From NCBI RefSeq assembly GCF_900199725.1, contig NZ_LT904904.1, positions 1,375,126 to 1,439,125 of the forward strand: DNA of 64,000 bases, given 5' to 3'. The position numbers and the translations under genes were made by a program. This stretch comes from Cytobacillus massiliigabonensis (lineage in GTDB: Bacteria; Bacillota; Bacilli; Bacillales; Cytobacillaceae). Below the pieces are notes generated by a model. The model searched no databases, was not told the DNA's origin, and saw only the letters and a list, made by a program, of their open reading frames with translations. This document shows, piece by piece, positions 1 to 9,429 of this stretch (within the stretch, counting starts at the first letter, position 1; every line of letters starts with the position of its first letter).

Positions 1-1
1 A

Positions 2-1081
2 GGACAGGAAGTATTAGATTTGATTTCAATCTCGCTAGACCCTGATATTTTTATTCAGGAAGATGATCAATATGTTACGATTCAAGGAGCGCTCGAGCTA
101 TCAGGTGAATATAAACGCAATGAAACCGAGACGGTGGATGATGAAGAAACTTTTGCCGCTCCAAAATTCATTCAAGTGGTCGAAGAAAGAGAAGAAGGAG
201 TTTGTGAATTTAAACATTACTTCCCAGTGGATATAACGATACCTATCAATAGAATTCAAAACTTAAATGATATTGATGTACAAGTAGAATCCTTTGATTA
301 TATATTTCCAGAAAGAAGCTGCATGAAGCTATCAGCTAATTTAATGATCACTGGCTTATATGGTGAGCAACAGCCAGCTTTCGAAGCAGACACACAGGAG
401 GAAGAAGAATTAGAACTCCTATTAGATCGATCATCTGTTGCAGAAGACGAAGTAGATGTGAGTCCATTAGAAAAAGCCTTTGCAGAAGAAAATGAACAGG
501 AAGAAGATCGTACAGAAATTTTTGTTAGTTCAGCAGACAAAAATGAAAAGCAGGAAGAGTTTATAGAGAAAGTCTATATCCCTTTTGAAGCAGAGGCTAG
601 GAAAGAGCCTGAATCAGAGCCAGAGGTGAAAGAAGAAGTAAGGGGAGATGAGCCCGAAATCACTTTTTATTCTGCAAAAAGAAATGAAGAGTCACCCCCA
701 TCTGCTGAAGACATTTTTGAAATTCCTGCAGATGAAAGTCCAGTACAGGATGTGGACATGGTTGATGTTGAAAGCCCTGAACATGATGCAAAACTGGAAT
801 CTCCAGAAATAAAAGATGAAAGTCCTGAGAAAACAGATAAGAAAAAGAAAAAGTCGAAAAAGAAGAGCATGACCTTAACCGAATTTTTTGCCCGTAAGGA
901 AGATGCGGATCATGTGGCAAAATTAAAAGTGTGTATTGTTCAGAGCGGAGATACAATCGATCAAATTGCTGAAAGGTATTCAATCGGTGTTCACCAGCTG
1001 CTAAGTGTCAATCATTTAGAAATTAGTCAAGATATATATGAAGGGCAAGTGCTTTATATTCCAGCTGTTGTAGCCCGTTAG
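2..1081 (+). CDS. spoVID: Stage VI sporulation protein D (5' end outside the window)
   Basis: SpoVID is a spore coat morphogenetic protein that helps the coat encase the forespore and works with SpoIVA and SafA. The frame is open from base 2, and the residues before the first possible internal start (TTG at 20) read GQEVLDLISISLDPD. This fits the family N-terminus, so the gene begins upstream and TTG 20 is not the start. The N-terminal part is a beta-rich conserved domain. The middle is very acidic and low in complexity (many E and D), followed by a lysine run near 840-870. The last ~45 residues form a LysM domain (VQSGDTIDQIAERYSIGV). ysxE follows, as in B. subtilis. Identification is firm; only the N-terminus is missing. 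Confidence 0.93.
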   Translation, partial: GQEVLDLISISLDPDIFIQEDDQYVTIQGALELSGEYKRNETETVDDEETFAAPKFIQVVEEREEGVCEFKHYFPVDITIPINRIQNLNDIDVQVESFDYIFPERSCMKLSANLMITGLYGEQQPAFEADTQEEEELELLLDRSSVAEDEVDVSPLEKAFAEENEQEEDRTEIFVSSADKNEKQEEFIEKVYIPFEAEARKEPESEPEVKEEVRGDEPEITFYSAKRNEESPPSAEDIFEIPADESPVQDVDMVDVESPEHDAKLESPEIKDESPEKTDKKKKKSKKKSMTLTEFFARKEDADHVAKLKVCIVQSGDTIDQIAERYSIGVHQLLSVNHLEISQDIYEGQVLYIPAVVAR

Positions 1082-1091
1082 AAAAATGCAA

Positions 1092-1141
1092 AAACAGGCT
1101 GGGCGGGTTAGCGGACACCTGCTTAGGCTGTTTTCTTTTTT
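1092..1141 (+). terminator. Possible terminator after spoVID
   Basis: The arms AAAACAG and CTGTTTT flank a GC-rich loop, and a CTTTTTT run follows. The stem is short and the loop long, so this is a moderate call. It sits directly after the spoVID stop and before an intergenic repeat. Confidence 0.45.
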
Positions 1142-1152
1142 AATTTGGGACC

Positions 1153-1307
1153 TGTCTAGCTACAGCGCCTATCGCCTATCAAACTTCAGGTCTTCTCCCT
1201 ACGATAAGTCAACATCGGTTCGCTTGCGCTCACCGTGTTTCCTTTATCTCAGTCGAAGCCCCTCCAGTTAGTACGGCGATGATCAAGGCGCTTACGCTTT
1301 TCTTATG
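1153..1307 (+). repeat. Dispersed intergenic repeat, copy A
   Basis: The element begins CTGTCTAGCTACAGCGCCTA and ends AGGCGCTTACGCTTTTCTTATG. The last ~34 bases (1274-1307) differ at only three positions from 50426-50459. The ends match the other copies in this window, while the inside is variable. It fills the spoVID-ysxE gap and codes for nothing recognisable. Confidence 0.65.
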
Positions 1308-1324
1308 AAAGAGAGTGGATTCTT

Positions 1325-2383
1325 ATGGAAAAGGAGAATCGTTTATTAAAGGTTGCACCGATATTAAGGAACTATGCTCTTGAGCCGCATTTTGTTGAGG
1401 AGCGTGGCCGTGTACGGAAAATTTATACGAATAAAGGGGTCTTTGCCTTAAAGAAAATTGATCCAAAGCATGGCGGTGATTTCATCCGTCATGTCCAATC
1501 CCTTTTTCAAAAAGGGTACAACAGAATTGTTCCTATTTTTCCTGCCGTTGATGGAAGGTATGCGGTTTTACATGAGAATGAATTATATTACTTAATGCCT
1601 TGGTTGGCAAATGAAGTAACGGAAAATCGATTTGAACGGAATCAGCAGCTGTTTCGCGAACTTGCAAGACTTCATACTTTATCCGTTAGGGAAGTAACAA
1701 TAAGCAAGGAGGATCGAGCGGAGCATTATGAAAAAACATTGCTTGAATGGGAGAAAGAAAATGAATTTTTAATAGGTTTTATTGAATCATGTGAAAGAAG
1801 AGAATATTTGTCTCCCTTCGAGCTATTGTTTACTTTATCCTACCACGACATTAGCCAAGCATTGCAATTTTCCATCAAAAGATTTAAAACATGGTATGAA
1901 AAAACGGAGGAAAGTGAAAAAGCCCGTACAGTGATTATACACGGAAAGGTATCTACCGAGCATTTCTTATTTGATGATAAAGGACACGGATACTTCTCCA
2001 ATTTTGAAAAGTCCAGACTAGGCTCTCCTCTTCATGATTTACTGCCGTTCTTATCAAGAACATTAAAAACGTACCCGAAACGTTCGGAGGAATGCATAGA
2101 GTGGATATATACGTATTTGAAGTATTTCCCATTTAAAGAGGATGAGTTATTGCTTTTTCAGAGCTATTTTGCCCATCCAGGTGCAGTCATCCGATCAGCT
2201 GAAAACTATTTTAAAGACGCAGATCGCAAAGGGGAAAGAAAATCAGTCCTGCACTTCCAAAGACAGTACTGGCAACTGAAAAACACAGAGTATATTTTGA
2301 TGAGAATTGAAGAAATTGAGGCACAAAAGAAGCAGGCAAAAGCAATGGCTGAGGCAGAAGGGCAAGGAGGAGCCCAGAATTGA
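1325..2383 (+). CDS. ysxE: Spore coat-associated protein YsxE, kinase-like fold
   Basis: The 352-residue protein belongs to the CotS/YsxE group, which shares the aminoglycoside phosphotransferase-like fold and is found on spore coats. It lies directly downstream of spoVID, as in B. subtilis. In active members the catalytic loop reads HGDxxxxN and the metal site DFD. Here the equivalent segments read HGKVSTEHF (about residue 204) and SNFEKS, so both key aspartates are missing and the protein is probably a pseudokinase. The C-terminal tail is rich in A, E, G and Q. The ATG at 1325 follows GAAAGAGAGTGG. A hairpin overlaps the stop codon. Family identity is firm; lack of catalysis is inferred. 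Confidence 0.88.
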   Translation: MEKENRLLKVAPILRNYALEPHFVEERGRVRKIYTNKGVFALKKIDPKHGGDFIRHVQSLFQKGYNRIVPIFPAVDGRYAVLHENELYYLMPWLANEVTENRFERNQQLFRELARLHTLSVREVTISKEDRAEHYEKTLLEWEKENEFLIGFIESCERREYLSPFELLFTLSYHDISQALQFSIKRFKTWYEKTEESEKARTVIIHGKVSTEHFLFDDKGHGYFSNFEKSRLGSPLHDLLPFLSRTLKTYPKRSEECIEWIYTYLKYFPFKEDELLLFQSYFAHPGAVIRSAENYFKDADRKGERKSVLHFQRQYWQLKNTEYILMRIEEIEAQKKQAKAMAEAEGQGGAQN

Positions 2384-2401
2384 ATAAAAATTTTGGGCTC
2401 C
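2369..2401. terminator. Hairpin between convergent ysxE and small membrane protein gene
   Basis: GGAGCCCAGAATT pairs with AATTTTGGGCTCC over 13 bp (one G-U) around a 7-base loop. It spans the ysxE stop and abuts the stop of the convergent gene, so it can end both transcripts, although U tracts are weak. Confidence 0.6.
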
Positions 2402-2592
2402 TATAGCAATTCAAAGTGGAAGGCAATAGCTAATAATATTAACACGGTTAGCAGTAATACATCGAGCGTAAAAGGAAAAAGGATCGTTCGAATTCCTTGA
2501 AAAACACAAATAGGAATGATAAATTGTGCGCAAACTCCTCTAATTTTTCTTAACCACGGCGGGAGAATATACGGATTATATCTTCTTTTCAA
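2401..2592 (-). CDS. Small membrane protein of unknown function, 63 residues
   Basis: A short convergent gene between ysxE and valS. I chose TTG at 2592 because AAAGGGGG lies 8 bases upstream. A longer reading from TTG 2616 has no ribosome binding site and would add residues made from the Shine-Dalgarno sequence itself. The product starts MKRRYNPYILPPWLRKIRG. It then has a hydrophobic stretch (VCAQFIIPICVFQGIRTILF) and a second one at the C-terminus (FTLDVLLLTVLILLAIAFHF), so it probably has two membrane segments with a basic N-terminus inside. I believe similar small proteins occur at this place in other Bacillaceae, but no function is known to me. Confidence 0.65.
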   Translation of the reverse strand: MKRRYNPYILPPWLRKIRGVCAQFIIPICVFQGIRTILFPFTLDVLLLTVLILLAIAFHFELL

Positions 2593-2744
2593 TCGGCATG
2601 CCCCCTTTCTATACAATCCTTTCTCATATTTATTCTATGTACGGTTTTCATGGTTAGTGCCTATAATTTGTAAGAGCCTTTTTTATAAAAACATGTAAGA
2701 AAAAAATAAAAATGAATAAATTATAAATAAATAGGCAATTAATA

Positions 2745-2774
2745 TTGACTATAGCCATCATTTTTCGGTAGTAT
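2745..2774 (+). promoter_or_regulatory. Promoter of the valS T-box transcript
   Basis: TTGACT (2745-2750) and TAGTAT (2769-2774) are separated by 18 bases, a fair housekeeping sigma-A type promoter just upstream of the T-box leader. The rest of 2593-2744 is AT-rich with nothing else I can name. Confidence 0.55.
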
Positions 2775-2784
2775 ATTTATAAAT

Positions 2785-3080
2785 TAAATCACAAGCGTTG
2801 ACAGGGAAGAGTACAATAGCCATTTGCTTTTTAGAGAGGAAAACCATCAGCTGAAAGGTTTCTAAGCGATAACTATTGGAAGGTCGCCCTCGAGCTTCTT
2901 TCGCGAAAGGACTTTCGTCCAAGTAGTGAAAGACGGGAAATCCGTTATCTATTTAAGAGTCAATCATTTCTTTAAGGAATGTCAGTGCCCTAGTGCTTCT
3001 GTTATTCTTATATGATTGAAAAAAAGGTGGTACCGCGAAGCAAACTCCATTCGTCCTTTTAAGGCGAATGGAGTTTTTTT
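2785..3080 (+). promoter_or_regulatory. T-box leader (tRNA-Val sensing) of valS
   Basis: This leader lets uncharged tRNA bind nascent RNA and prevent termination. The conserved T-box motif AGGTGGTACCGCG is at 3025-3037. It is followed by a strong terminator, AAACTCCATTCG paired with CGAATGGAGTTT and a T tract (3042-3080). Upstream, the stem I signature with GAGAGGAAAACC and GCTGAAAGG is present. The specifier region GAAGGTCGCCC places GTC, a valine codon, at 2883-2885, in agreement with the downstream valyl-tRNA synthetase. Boundaries are approximate. Confidence 0.93.
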
Positions 3081-3163
3081 ATTTTCTGGTTTTGCACCAA
3101 CAATATTATTTAACAGAACCATTTTTTAAACTGCTGCGATTTATGAATGAAAGGATGATCAAA

Positions 3164-5809
3164 ATGGAAACGAAGGAACTGACGATGCCGACGAAATATG
3201 ATCCACAGGCAATAGAGCAAGGACGCTATGATTGGTGGCTAAAGGGAAAATATTTTGAGGCGAAGGATGACGAAAAGAAGGAGCCATATACGATTGTTAT
3301 TCCACCGCCTAACGTAACTGGAAGATTGCATCTTGGGCATGCATGGGATACGACCCTTCAAGATATTCTAACACGTATGAAGCGGATGCAAGGCTATGAT
3401 GTATTGTGGCTGCCAGGCATGGACCATGCTGGTATTGCCACACAAGCTAAAGTAGAGGAAAAGCTTCGTAATGAAGGAAAGAGCCGCTATGACTTAGGCC
3501 GTGAAAAATTTGTTGAAGAAACATGGAAATGGAAAGAGGAATATGCTAGCCATATCCGCCAACAATGGTCGAAGCTTGGTCTAGGGCTTGATTACAGCCG
3601 TGAGCGTTTTACGCTTGATGAAGGGCTATCCAAGGCTGTTCGTGAAGTATTTGTTTCCCTTTATAATAAAGGGCTAATCTACCGCGGTGAATATATCATT
3701 AACTGGGACCCGTCAACGAAAACTGCTCTCTCTGACATTGAGGTTATCCATAAAGATGTACAGGGTGCATTCTATCATATGAGATACCCGCTTGCAGACG
3801 GGTCAGGACATATTGAGATTGCAACTACTCGTCCTGAGACAATGCTTGGCGATACAGCTGTAGCTGTTCACCCTGAAGATGAGCGTTATAAGCATTTAAT
3901 TGGCAAAACAGTAAAGCTGCCAATTGTGGGACGCGAAATTCCAATTGTTGCTGATGATTATGTTGATATGGAGTTTGGTTCAGGTGCAGTGAAAATTACT
4001 CCTGCACATGACCCGAATGACTTCGAAATCGGAAACCGCCACAATCTTGAACGTGTTCTTGTTATGAATGAAGATGGAACGATGAATGCAAAGGCTGATA
4101 AGTACCAAGGGATGGATCGTTTCGAATGCCGCAAGCAGATTGTTAAAGATCTGCAGGAGCAAGGTGTACTATTTAAAATTGAAGAGCATATGCATTCGGT
4201 TGGCCACTCTGAACGAAGCGGTGCGGTAGTTGAACCATATCTATCCACTCAATGGTTTGTAAAAATGCAGCCATTAGCCGATGAAGCCATTGCCCTTCAG
4301 GCGAAAGAAAATAAAGTAAACTTTGTTCCAAACCGTTTTGAAAATACGTATCTCCGCTGGATGGAGAATATCCGTGACTGGTGTATCTCACGTCAGCTTT
4401 GGTGGGGACACCGTATTCCAGCTTGGTACCATAAGGAAACAGGTGAGGTTTTCGTTGGCCATGAAGCACCAGCAGATATCGAAAACTGGGAGCAGGATAA
4501 GGATGTTTTAGACACTTGGTTCAGTTCTGCTCTATGGCCATTCTCGACAATGGGCTGGCCAGATACAGAGTCTGCTGATTATAAGCGCTATTATCCAACG
4601 GCAGCTCTTGTTACAGGATATGATATTATCTTCTTCTGGGTATCAAGAATGATTTTCCAAGGGCTTGAATTTACAGGTGAACGTCCATTTAATGATGTAC
4701 TTATTCATGGGCTCGTTCGTGATGCTGAAGGCCGCAAGATGAGTAAGTCACTTGGCAATGGTGTTGATCCAATGGATGTCATTGATAAATACGGTGCGGA
4801 TTCACTTCGCTACTTCTTATCAACAGGAAGCTCACCAGGTCAGGATTTACGATTCAGCATGGAGAAGGTTGAAGCGACTTGGAACTTTGCGAATAAAATT
4901 TGGAATGCATCCCGTTTTGCATTAATGAATATGAACGGCTTAACCTATGAAGAAATTGATCTAAGCGGAGAAAAATCAGTGGCTGATAAATGGATCTTAA
5001 CTCGTTTGAATGAAACGATTGAAACCGTAACAAGACTATCAGACCGCTATGAATTCGGTGAAGTTGGCCGTATTCTTTATAACTTCATTTGGGACGATTT
5101 CTGTGACTGGTATATTGAAATGGCTAAGCTTCCTCTATACGGAGAAGACGAAGCAGCAAAGAAAACAACTCGTTCTATTTTGGCTTATGTACTAGATAAT
5201 ACAATGAGATTGCTGCATCCGTTCATGCCTTTCATTACCGAGGAAATTTGGCAAAACCTTCCTCACTTAGGCAAATCGATTACAACAGCTGCATGGCCAA
5301 ATGTGAATCCTGAATTCACGGATGAGAAGGCTGCTGATGAAATGAAGCTATTAGTTGAAATCATCCGCTCCGTTCGCAATAGCCGTGCGGAAGTGAACAC
5401 ACCAATGAGTAAAAAGATTAAGATGATTTTAAAAGCAAAAGATGAAGCGATTCTGAGCACATTAGAAAGCAATCGCGGCTATATTGAGCGTTTCTGCAAT
5501 CCAGAGGAATTAATCCTAGCAACGGATGTTGAAACCCCTGAAAAAGCGATGACAGCGGTTGTAACTGGTGCAGAAATTATTCTCCCACTTGAGGGCTTAA
5601 TCAATATTGAAGAAGAAATTGCCCGCCTAGAAAAAGAATGGGATAAACTGAACAAAGAAGTAGAGCGTGTTCAAAAGAAATTGAGTAATGAGGGCTTTGT
5701 TAAAAAGGCACCTGAAAAAGTTATTGAAGAAGAAAAAGCGAAAGAGCTCGACTATAGTGAGAAGCGAGCGGCTGTTGAAGCGCGAATAAAAGAATTAAAA
5801 GGCGAATAG
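3164..5809 (+). CDS. valS: Valyl-tRNA synthetase
   Basis: Charges tRNA-Val with valine in the cytoplasm (class I synthetase). The 881-residue product has the HIGH-type motif HLGHA near residue 56, the KMSKS motif near residue 525, an editing domain between them, an anticodon-binding domain and a C-terminal coiled coil ([18 protein letters not shown]). The frame is open from 3068, but that start lies inside the T-box terminator. ATG 3164 is preceded by GAAAGGATG at proper spacing and gives the usual family length of about 880. Expression is controlled by the T-box leader. folC follows after a hairpin. Confidence 0.96.
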   Translation: METKELTMPTKYDPQAIEQGRYDWWLKGKYFEAKDDEKKEPYTIVIPPPNVTGRLHLGHAWDTTLQDILTRMKRMQGYDVLWLPGMDHAGIATQAKVEEKLRNEGKSRYDLGREKFVEETWKWKEEYASHIRQQWSKLGLGLDYSRERFTLDEGLSKAVREVFVSLYNKGLIYRGEYIINWDPSTKTALSDIEVIHKDVQGAFYHMRYPLADGSGHIEIATTRPETMLGDTAVAVHPEDERYKHLIGKTVKLPIVGREIPIVADDYVDMEFGSGAVKITPAHDPNDFEIGNRHNLERVLVMNEDGTMNAKADKYQGMDRFECRKQIVKDLQEQGVLFKIEEHMHSVGHSERSGAVVEPYLSTQWFVKMQPLADEAIALQAKENKVNFVPNRFENTYLRWMENIRDWCISRQLWWGHRIPAWYHKETGEVFVGHEAPADIENWEQDKDVLDTWFSSALWPFSTMGWPDTESADYKRYYPTAALVTGYDIIFFWVSRMIFQGLEFTGERPFNDVLIHGLVRDAEGRKMSKSLGNGVDPMDVIDKYGADSLRYFLSTGSSPGQDLRFSMEKVEATWNFANKIWNASRFALMNMNGLTYEEIDLSGEKSVADKWILTRLNETIETVTRLSDRYEFGEVGRILYNFIWDDFCDWYIEMAKLPLYGEDEAAKKTTRSILAYVLDNTMRLLHPFMPFITEEIWQNLPHLGKSITTAAWPNVNPEFTDEKAADEMKLLVEIIRSVRNSRAEVNTPMSKKIKMILKAKDEAILSTLESNRGYIERFCNPEELILATDVETPEKAMTAVVTGAEIILPLEGLINIEEEIARLEKEWDKLNKEVERVQKKLSNEGFVKKAPEKVIEEEKAKELDYSEKRAAVEARIKELKGE

Positions 5810-5823
5810 CAAAAGTATTTGAA

Positions 5824-5851
5824 GGCGAATCCAAACTAGATTGGATTCGTC
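5824..5851 (+). terminator. Hairpin between valS and folC
   Basis: GGCGAATCCAA pairs with TTGGATTCGTC around a short loop. The following bases, TTCCTATG, are a poor U tract, so it may attenuate rather than stop transcription into folC. Confidence 0.45.
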
Positions 5852-5879
5852 TTCCTATGTGTAGTTAGGAGGGGCTAAC

Positions 5880-7187
5880 ATGTTTAATACATATGAGGAA
5901 GCAGTTAATTGGATACACTCTCGCTTAAGACTTGGTGTGAAACCAGGATTGAAAAGAATGGAATGGATGATGGAGAAGCTGGGGCATCCTGAAAGACGAA
6001 TGAAGTCGATCCATATTGGTGGAACAAATGGAAAGGGTTCAACATTAACATATCTTCGCCATATTCTTCAGGAATCTGGCTGTTCCGTAGGGACTTTTAC
6101 CTCACCATATTTCGAGCAGTTTAATGAAAGAATTGCATGGAATGGGGTTCCGATTAAAGACGAGGATATTGTACGGCTTGCAAATGATATTTACCCGCTT
6201 TCCGTTGAACTGGAAGCGACTGATCTTGGAGGTCCAACAGAATTTGAAATCATCACAGCGATGGCGATGCAGTATTTTGGACATGTACAGCCGGTTGATA
6301 TTGTTTTATTTGAGGTTGGGTTAGGCGGAAGATTCGATTCCACTAATATCATCTTTCCGATCCTATCCATTATTACAAATATCGGCTTAGATCATACAGG
6401 CATACTTGGATCTACACATGCAGAAATCGCTTTTGAAAAAGCAGGTATTATTAAACCGGGAACGAACATCATTACGGCAGTAAAGCAAGAAGAAGCTAAG
6501 AAAGTGATTGAAAATAAGGCACTTGAAATGAAGGCACCATTGTATTCTCTTGGCAGCCAGTTTTCTATTGAAGATCATCACTCAACAGCAACTGGGGAAC
6601 TATTTTCGCAAGAAACACCTTTTCGTAAATGGAGTAATTTAGAGATCTCTATGGCAGGAAACCACCAAACAGAAAATGCCTCTTTAGCGATAATGGCGGT
6701 GGAGCTATTAAATAAATATTATTCTTTCTTAATAGAGGACGAGCATATTTATTCAGGTTTAAAAAAGGCATACTGGCCAGGCCGTTTTGAAACGATTTCG
6801 ATGGATCCATTAATTATTATTGATGGGGCTCATAATGAAGAAGGAATCACAGCGTTAGTAAATGAATTGAACAAGCGCTATTCGGATAAAAAAATCAGAA
6901 TCATCTTTACAGCTCTATCTGATAAAAAATTGGATAAGATGATCCTAAATTTAGACACGGCTGCAGATAAAATCACCTTTGTAAGCTTTGATTTTCCGAG
7001 AGCAGCAAATGCAGAAGCGTTATTCAACATAAGTCAAAATGACAATAAATATTGCACAAATGATTGGAAAGCAGCAGTTGATGAGGAGATCCGCACCCTT
7101 CAAAAAGATGAAATCCTCATTATTACAGGGTCACTTTACTTTCTGTCTGAGGCAAAGCCGTATTTGTTAGAAGTTGTAAATAGGTAA
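5880..7187 (+). CDS. folC: Bifunctional folylpolyglutamate synthase / dihydrofolate synthase
   Basis: Adds glutamate to dihydropteroate and to reduced folates. The 435-residue protein has the Mur-ligase family P-loop HIGGTNGKGST near residue 47, the TSPY loop after it, and a C-terminal Mur ligase-like domain with IDGAHNEEG. The ATG follows TTAGGAGGGGCTAAC. It lies downstream of valS as in other Bacillaceae. In B. subtilis the next gene is comC; here a diguanylate cyclase and a full pilus cluster intervene. Confidence 0.95.
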   Translation: MFNTYEEAVNWIHSRLRLGVKPGLKRMEWMMEKLGHPERRMKSIHIGGTNGKGSTLTYLRHILQESGCSVGTFTSPYFEQFNERIAWNGVPIKDEDIVRLANDIYPLSVELEATDLGGPTEFEIITAMAMQYFGHVQPVDIVLFEVGLGGRFDSTNIIFPILSIITNIGLDHTGILGSTHAEIAFEKAGIIKPGTNIITAVKQEEAKKVIENKALEMKAPLYSLGSQFSIEDHHSTATGELFSQETPFRKWSNLEISMAGNHQTENASLAIMAVELLNKYYSFLIEDEHIYSGLKKAYWPGRFETISMDPLIIIDGAHNEEGITALVNELNKRYSDKKIRIIFTALSDKKLDKMILNLDTAADKITFVSFDFPRAANAEALFNISQNDNKYCTNDWKAAVDEEIRTLQKDEILIITGSLYFLSEAKPYLLEVVNR

Positions 7188-7204
7188 TTTTATGAAGGAT
7201 TCAT

Positions 7205-7233
7205 GTGACAATTGATTGAAAATTTGATACGAT
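7205..7233 (+). promoter_or_regulatory. Likely promoter of the diguanylate cyclase gene
   Basis: GTGACA (7205-7210) and TACGAT (7228-7233) are 17 bases apart, giving 5/6 and 4/6 matches to sigma-A boxes. It lies about 50 bases before the ATG of the GGDEF gene. Confidence 0.5.
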
Positions 7234-7281
7234 GTTCATGTTATATGACTTATTACCTATAAATGTGAGAGGGGGATATAT

Positions 7282-8997
7282 ATGGTAAGTGGAGCAAAGA
7301 AATGGATTATATGGTTGCTTTGGCTGGTCATTTTTCCATTAGGCTTATGGTTTACTTTCCAAACATATCCTCCATATATTTCTGGACAGGAAATAGATGT
7401 TTTTATTTATTTACTGTTGGCTATAGTTGTTGCAGCTACACCAATGGTCATAAATGGAAGTCCGGTATTTTTAATTCAGTGGATATCATGGGCTGCTTTT
7501 TTAACATTTGGATTATTTGTTGAGCTAGTCATGGCACAAATAGCATTGATTGTATTATTTATCAGAGTTAAACTTCCGCGGAATGCTTTTTTTCGGCTTC
7601 CATTGAATTCGCTGATGTTTTTCCTCGTTTCATTACTAAGCGGTGTTTTTTATTATTCCTTAGGAGGAAATACGGGAGTAAGCTTAAGCGAAGTTAAAAT
7701 GACCTTTTGGCTAGTTGTTACTTATCCTGTACTCTACTATTTTCTCAATCACTTCATCATCATTATTATTAATTTTGCAGTCTACAATAATAAAAAGAAG
7801 ATTTTTGGCAAGGACTTCATCTGGGAGACGGTAACGACTCTCATTACCTTTCCAATTGGTTTTGTCCTTTATATATTGTATACAGAGGTAGGTCTCATCG
7901 CATTACTATTTGTGGGTGTTCCATTCGCAAGCCTATCAATCATATTAAATCTTTATTATTCAAGTGACAAAATTAATACATACTTGCAAAAAGCAACAGA
8001 AATTGGTCATCAGCTTGCAGAAAAACTTGTTGTGAATGAGGTAATCAATTTATTTATTGAAAAGATTACAAAAATGCTTACAGTTGATTACGCTTACATT
8101 CTAGATGTTGTCGATGAGAATGAGTTACAGCTGCTGCGATGTATTGAGAACGGGAAAGAAAAATCGGCTAATATTCGCCCGCTAAAGAAAAATGAAGGAA
8201 TTAGCGGCCTTGTTTGGGATAAAGGGGAAGCGATGCTTTTTCACACGAAAAAAGAGTGGAAGCATATTGTTAAAGGGTATATGCCTGAGACAGTTGAAAG
8301 TGTTATTTGTGTACCGATTGTACGCAATAACAAGGTAATGGGTGTACTTTTACTTGCTTCAACCCAGAAAAGAGCATATGAAAAATCCCAGCTTATGATT
8401 GTTGATATTCTCTGCTCACACTTTGCTGTTGCGATCGAGAATGCTAGGCATTATGAAGAAACTAAGGCACAAAGCGAGCGTTGCGCCTTAACGAAGCTGT
8501 ATAATTACCGTTATTTTGAAAACCTATTAACTAAAGAATTTGACCGACTTGAAACTTTTGAAAGAGAACAACTATCACTGCTCATTCTCGATGTTGATCA
8601 CTTTAAAAAAATAAATGATACATACGGTCATCAAAGCGGCAATGAAATCCTTTGTCAGCTTGCCAACGAACTGCAAAAGCTGATAGGAGTTAGAGGAACC
8701 GTTGCCCGGTATGGGGGGGAGGAATTTGTTATCCTTCTTCCAGATGTGACTAAAGAAGAAGCGCTTATAGCAGCTGAAACCATCAGGCAAACCATTGCTT
8801 TACATACATTCATCCTGACGCAGCATATGGAGCGGGATCGTACTCCACTTGGTGTTAACATTACAGCTTCAATTGGAGTTGCAGCTGCCCCATCCGATGC
8901 AGAAGATTCACTTGGGTTAATCAGACATGCCGACAGGGCGCTGTATGTTGGCGCGAAAAGGGCTGGACGGAATCGGGTGGCGGAGTATGTGAGGTGA
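7282..8997 (+). CDS. Membrane sensor diguanylate cyclase (GAF and GGDEF domains)
   Basis: Predicted to make cyclic di-GMP from two GTP at the membrane. The 571-residue protein has about seven hydrophobic segments in the first ~230 residues. A GAF-type sensor domain follows (roughly 245-400, with CVPIVRNNKVMGVLLL), then a C-terminal GGDEF domain (about 405-570). The active-site loop is intact as RYGGEEF at 478-482, and the metal and substrate region ILDVDHFKKINDTYGH is present. The usual inhibitory I-site RxxD before the loop is absent (RGTV instead), so product feedback through that site is unlikely. GAGGGGGA precedes the ATG and a terminator follows the stop. It lies just upstream of a c-di-GMP riboswitch and pilus operon, so it may supply their signal. 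Confidence 0.9.
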   Translation: MVSGAKKWIIWLLWLVIFPLGLWFTFQTYPPYISGQEIDVFIYLLLAIVVAATPMVINGSPVFLIQWISWAAFLTFGLFVELVMAQIALIVLFIRVKLPRNAFFRLPLNSLMFFLVSLLSGVFYYSLGGNTGVSLSEVKMTFWLVVTYPVLYYFLNHFIIIIINFAVYNNKKKIFGKDFIWETVTTLITFPIGFVLYILYTEVGLIALLFVGVPFASLSIILNLYYSSDKINTYLQKATEIGHQLAEKLVVNEVINLFIEKITKMLTVDYAYILDVVDENELQLLRCIENGKEKSANIRPLKKNEGISGLVWDKGEAMLFHTKKEWKHIVKGYMPETVESVICVPIVRNNKVMGVLLLASTQKRAYEKSQLMIVDILCSHFAVAIENARHYEETKAQSERCALTKLYNYRYFENLLTKEFDRLETFEREQLSLLILDVDHFKKINDTYGHQSGNEILCQLANELQKLIGVRGTVARYGGEEFVILLPDVTKEEALIAAETIRQTIALHTFILTQHMERDRTPLGVNITASIGVAAAPSDAEDSLGLIRHADRALYVGAKRAGRNRVAEYVR

Positions 8998-8998
8998 G

Positions 8999-9028
8999 AC
9001 CCCAATGTCGTTGGGGTTTTTGTTTTTA
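8999..9028 (+). terminator. Terminator of the diguanylate cyclase gene
   Basis: ACCCCAA pairs with TTGGGGT around five bases, followed by a T-rich tract. It separates the cyclase transcript from the pilus operon. Confidence 0.85.
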
Positions 9029-9333
9029 TTGCCAAATAATTCTTATCGATATAAAATAACTTATTGCGTTTAAAAAAATTCACTATAATTCCCTTCGAAT
9101 AAGTAATATTTTTTTTGAAACTATATTCCTAAAGAAAATATCAGAAATAAGTTTGTCTTAGTTAGAAGAGAGGTATAAAAAGAGATAACAACAGAATTAT
9201 AGGACTATAAGTTTTAGACAAGTTTTTATAAAATCATAATACTGCTAAAATAGACTAAAATTACTAAAAAACTATTAATAGAAATATGTTTTTTTCCTCG
9301 TATATCACATGATAAAATAACTATAGAAATGGA

Positions 9334-9352
9334 TCATTTCCACATGAAATGA
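9334..9352. other. Perfect inverted repeat upstream of the pilin promoter
   Basis: TCATTTC and GAAATGA flank CACAT. The centre lies about 40 bases upstream of the -35 box of the pilin promoter, where a regulator could bind. No known regulator matches by eye. The rest of 9030-9384 is very AT-rich with no coding signal. Confidence 0.3.
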
Positions 9353-9384
9353 ATCTTAAATAGTCAAAAAGTCACAAAAATCTA

Positions 9385-9413
9385 TTTACTTATTTTGTAA
9401 TCCTAGATATAAT
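9385..9413 (+). promoter_or_regulatory. Promoter of the pilus operon
   Basis: TTTACT (9385-9390) and a perfect TATAAT (9408-9413) are 17 bases apart. Transcription would start near 9420, immediately before the riboswitch, leaving a ~200-base leader ahead of the pilin ATG. Confidence 0.75.
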
Positions 9414-9429
9414 ACAGGCAATAAAGAGT

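Noticed and set aside
1086..1271. 61-codon frame after spoVID
   Set aside because: It lies across a terminator and a dispersed repeat and has no ribosome binding site.
3068..3163. Longer N-terminus for ValS
   Set aside because: The extra codons lie in the T-box terminator; ATG 3164 has a ribosome binding site and gives normal length.
8655..9083. 142-codon frame on the minus strand over the cyclase 3' end
   Set aside because: Antisense to a well-supported GGDEF domain and runs through its terminator; composition is that of a shadow frame.
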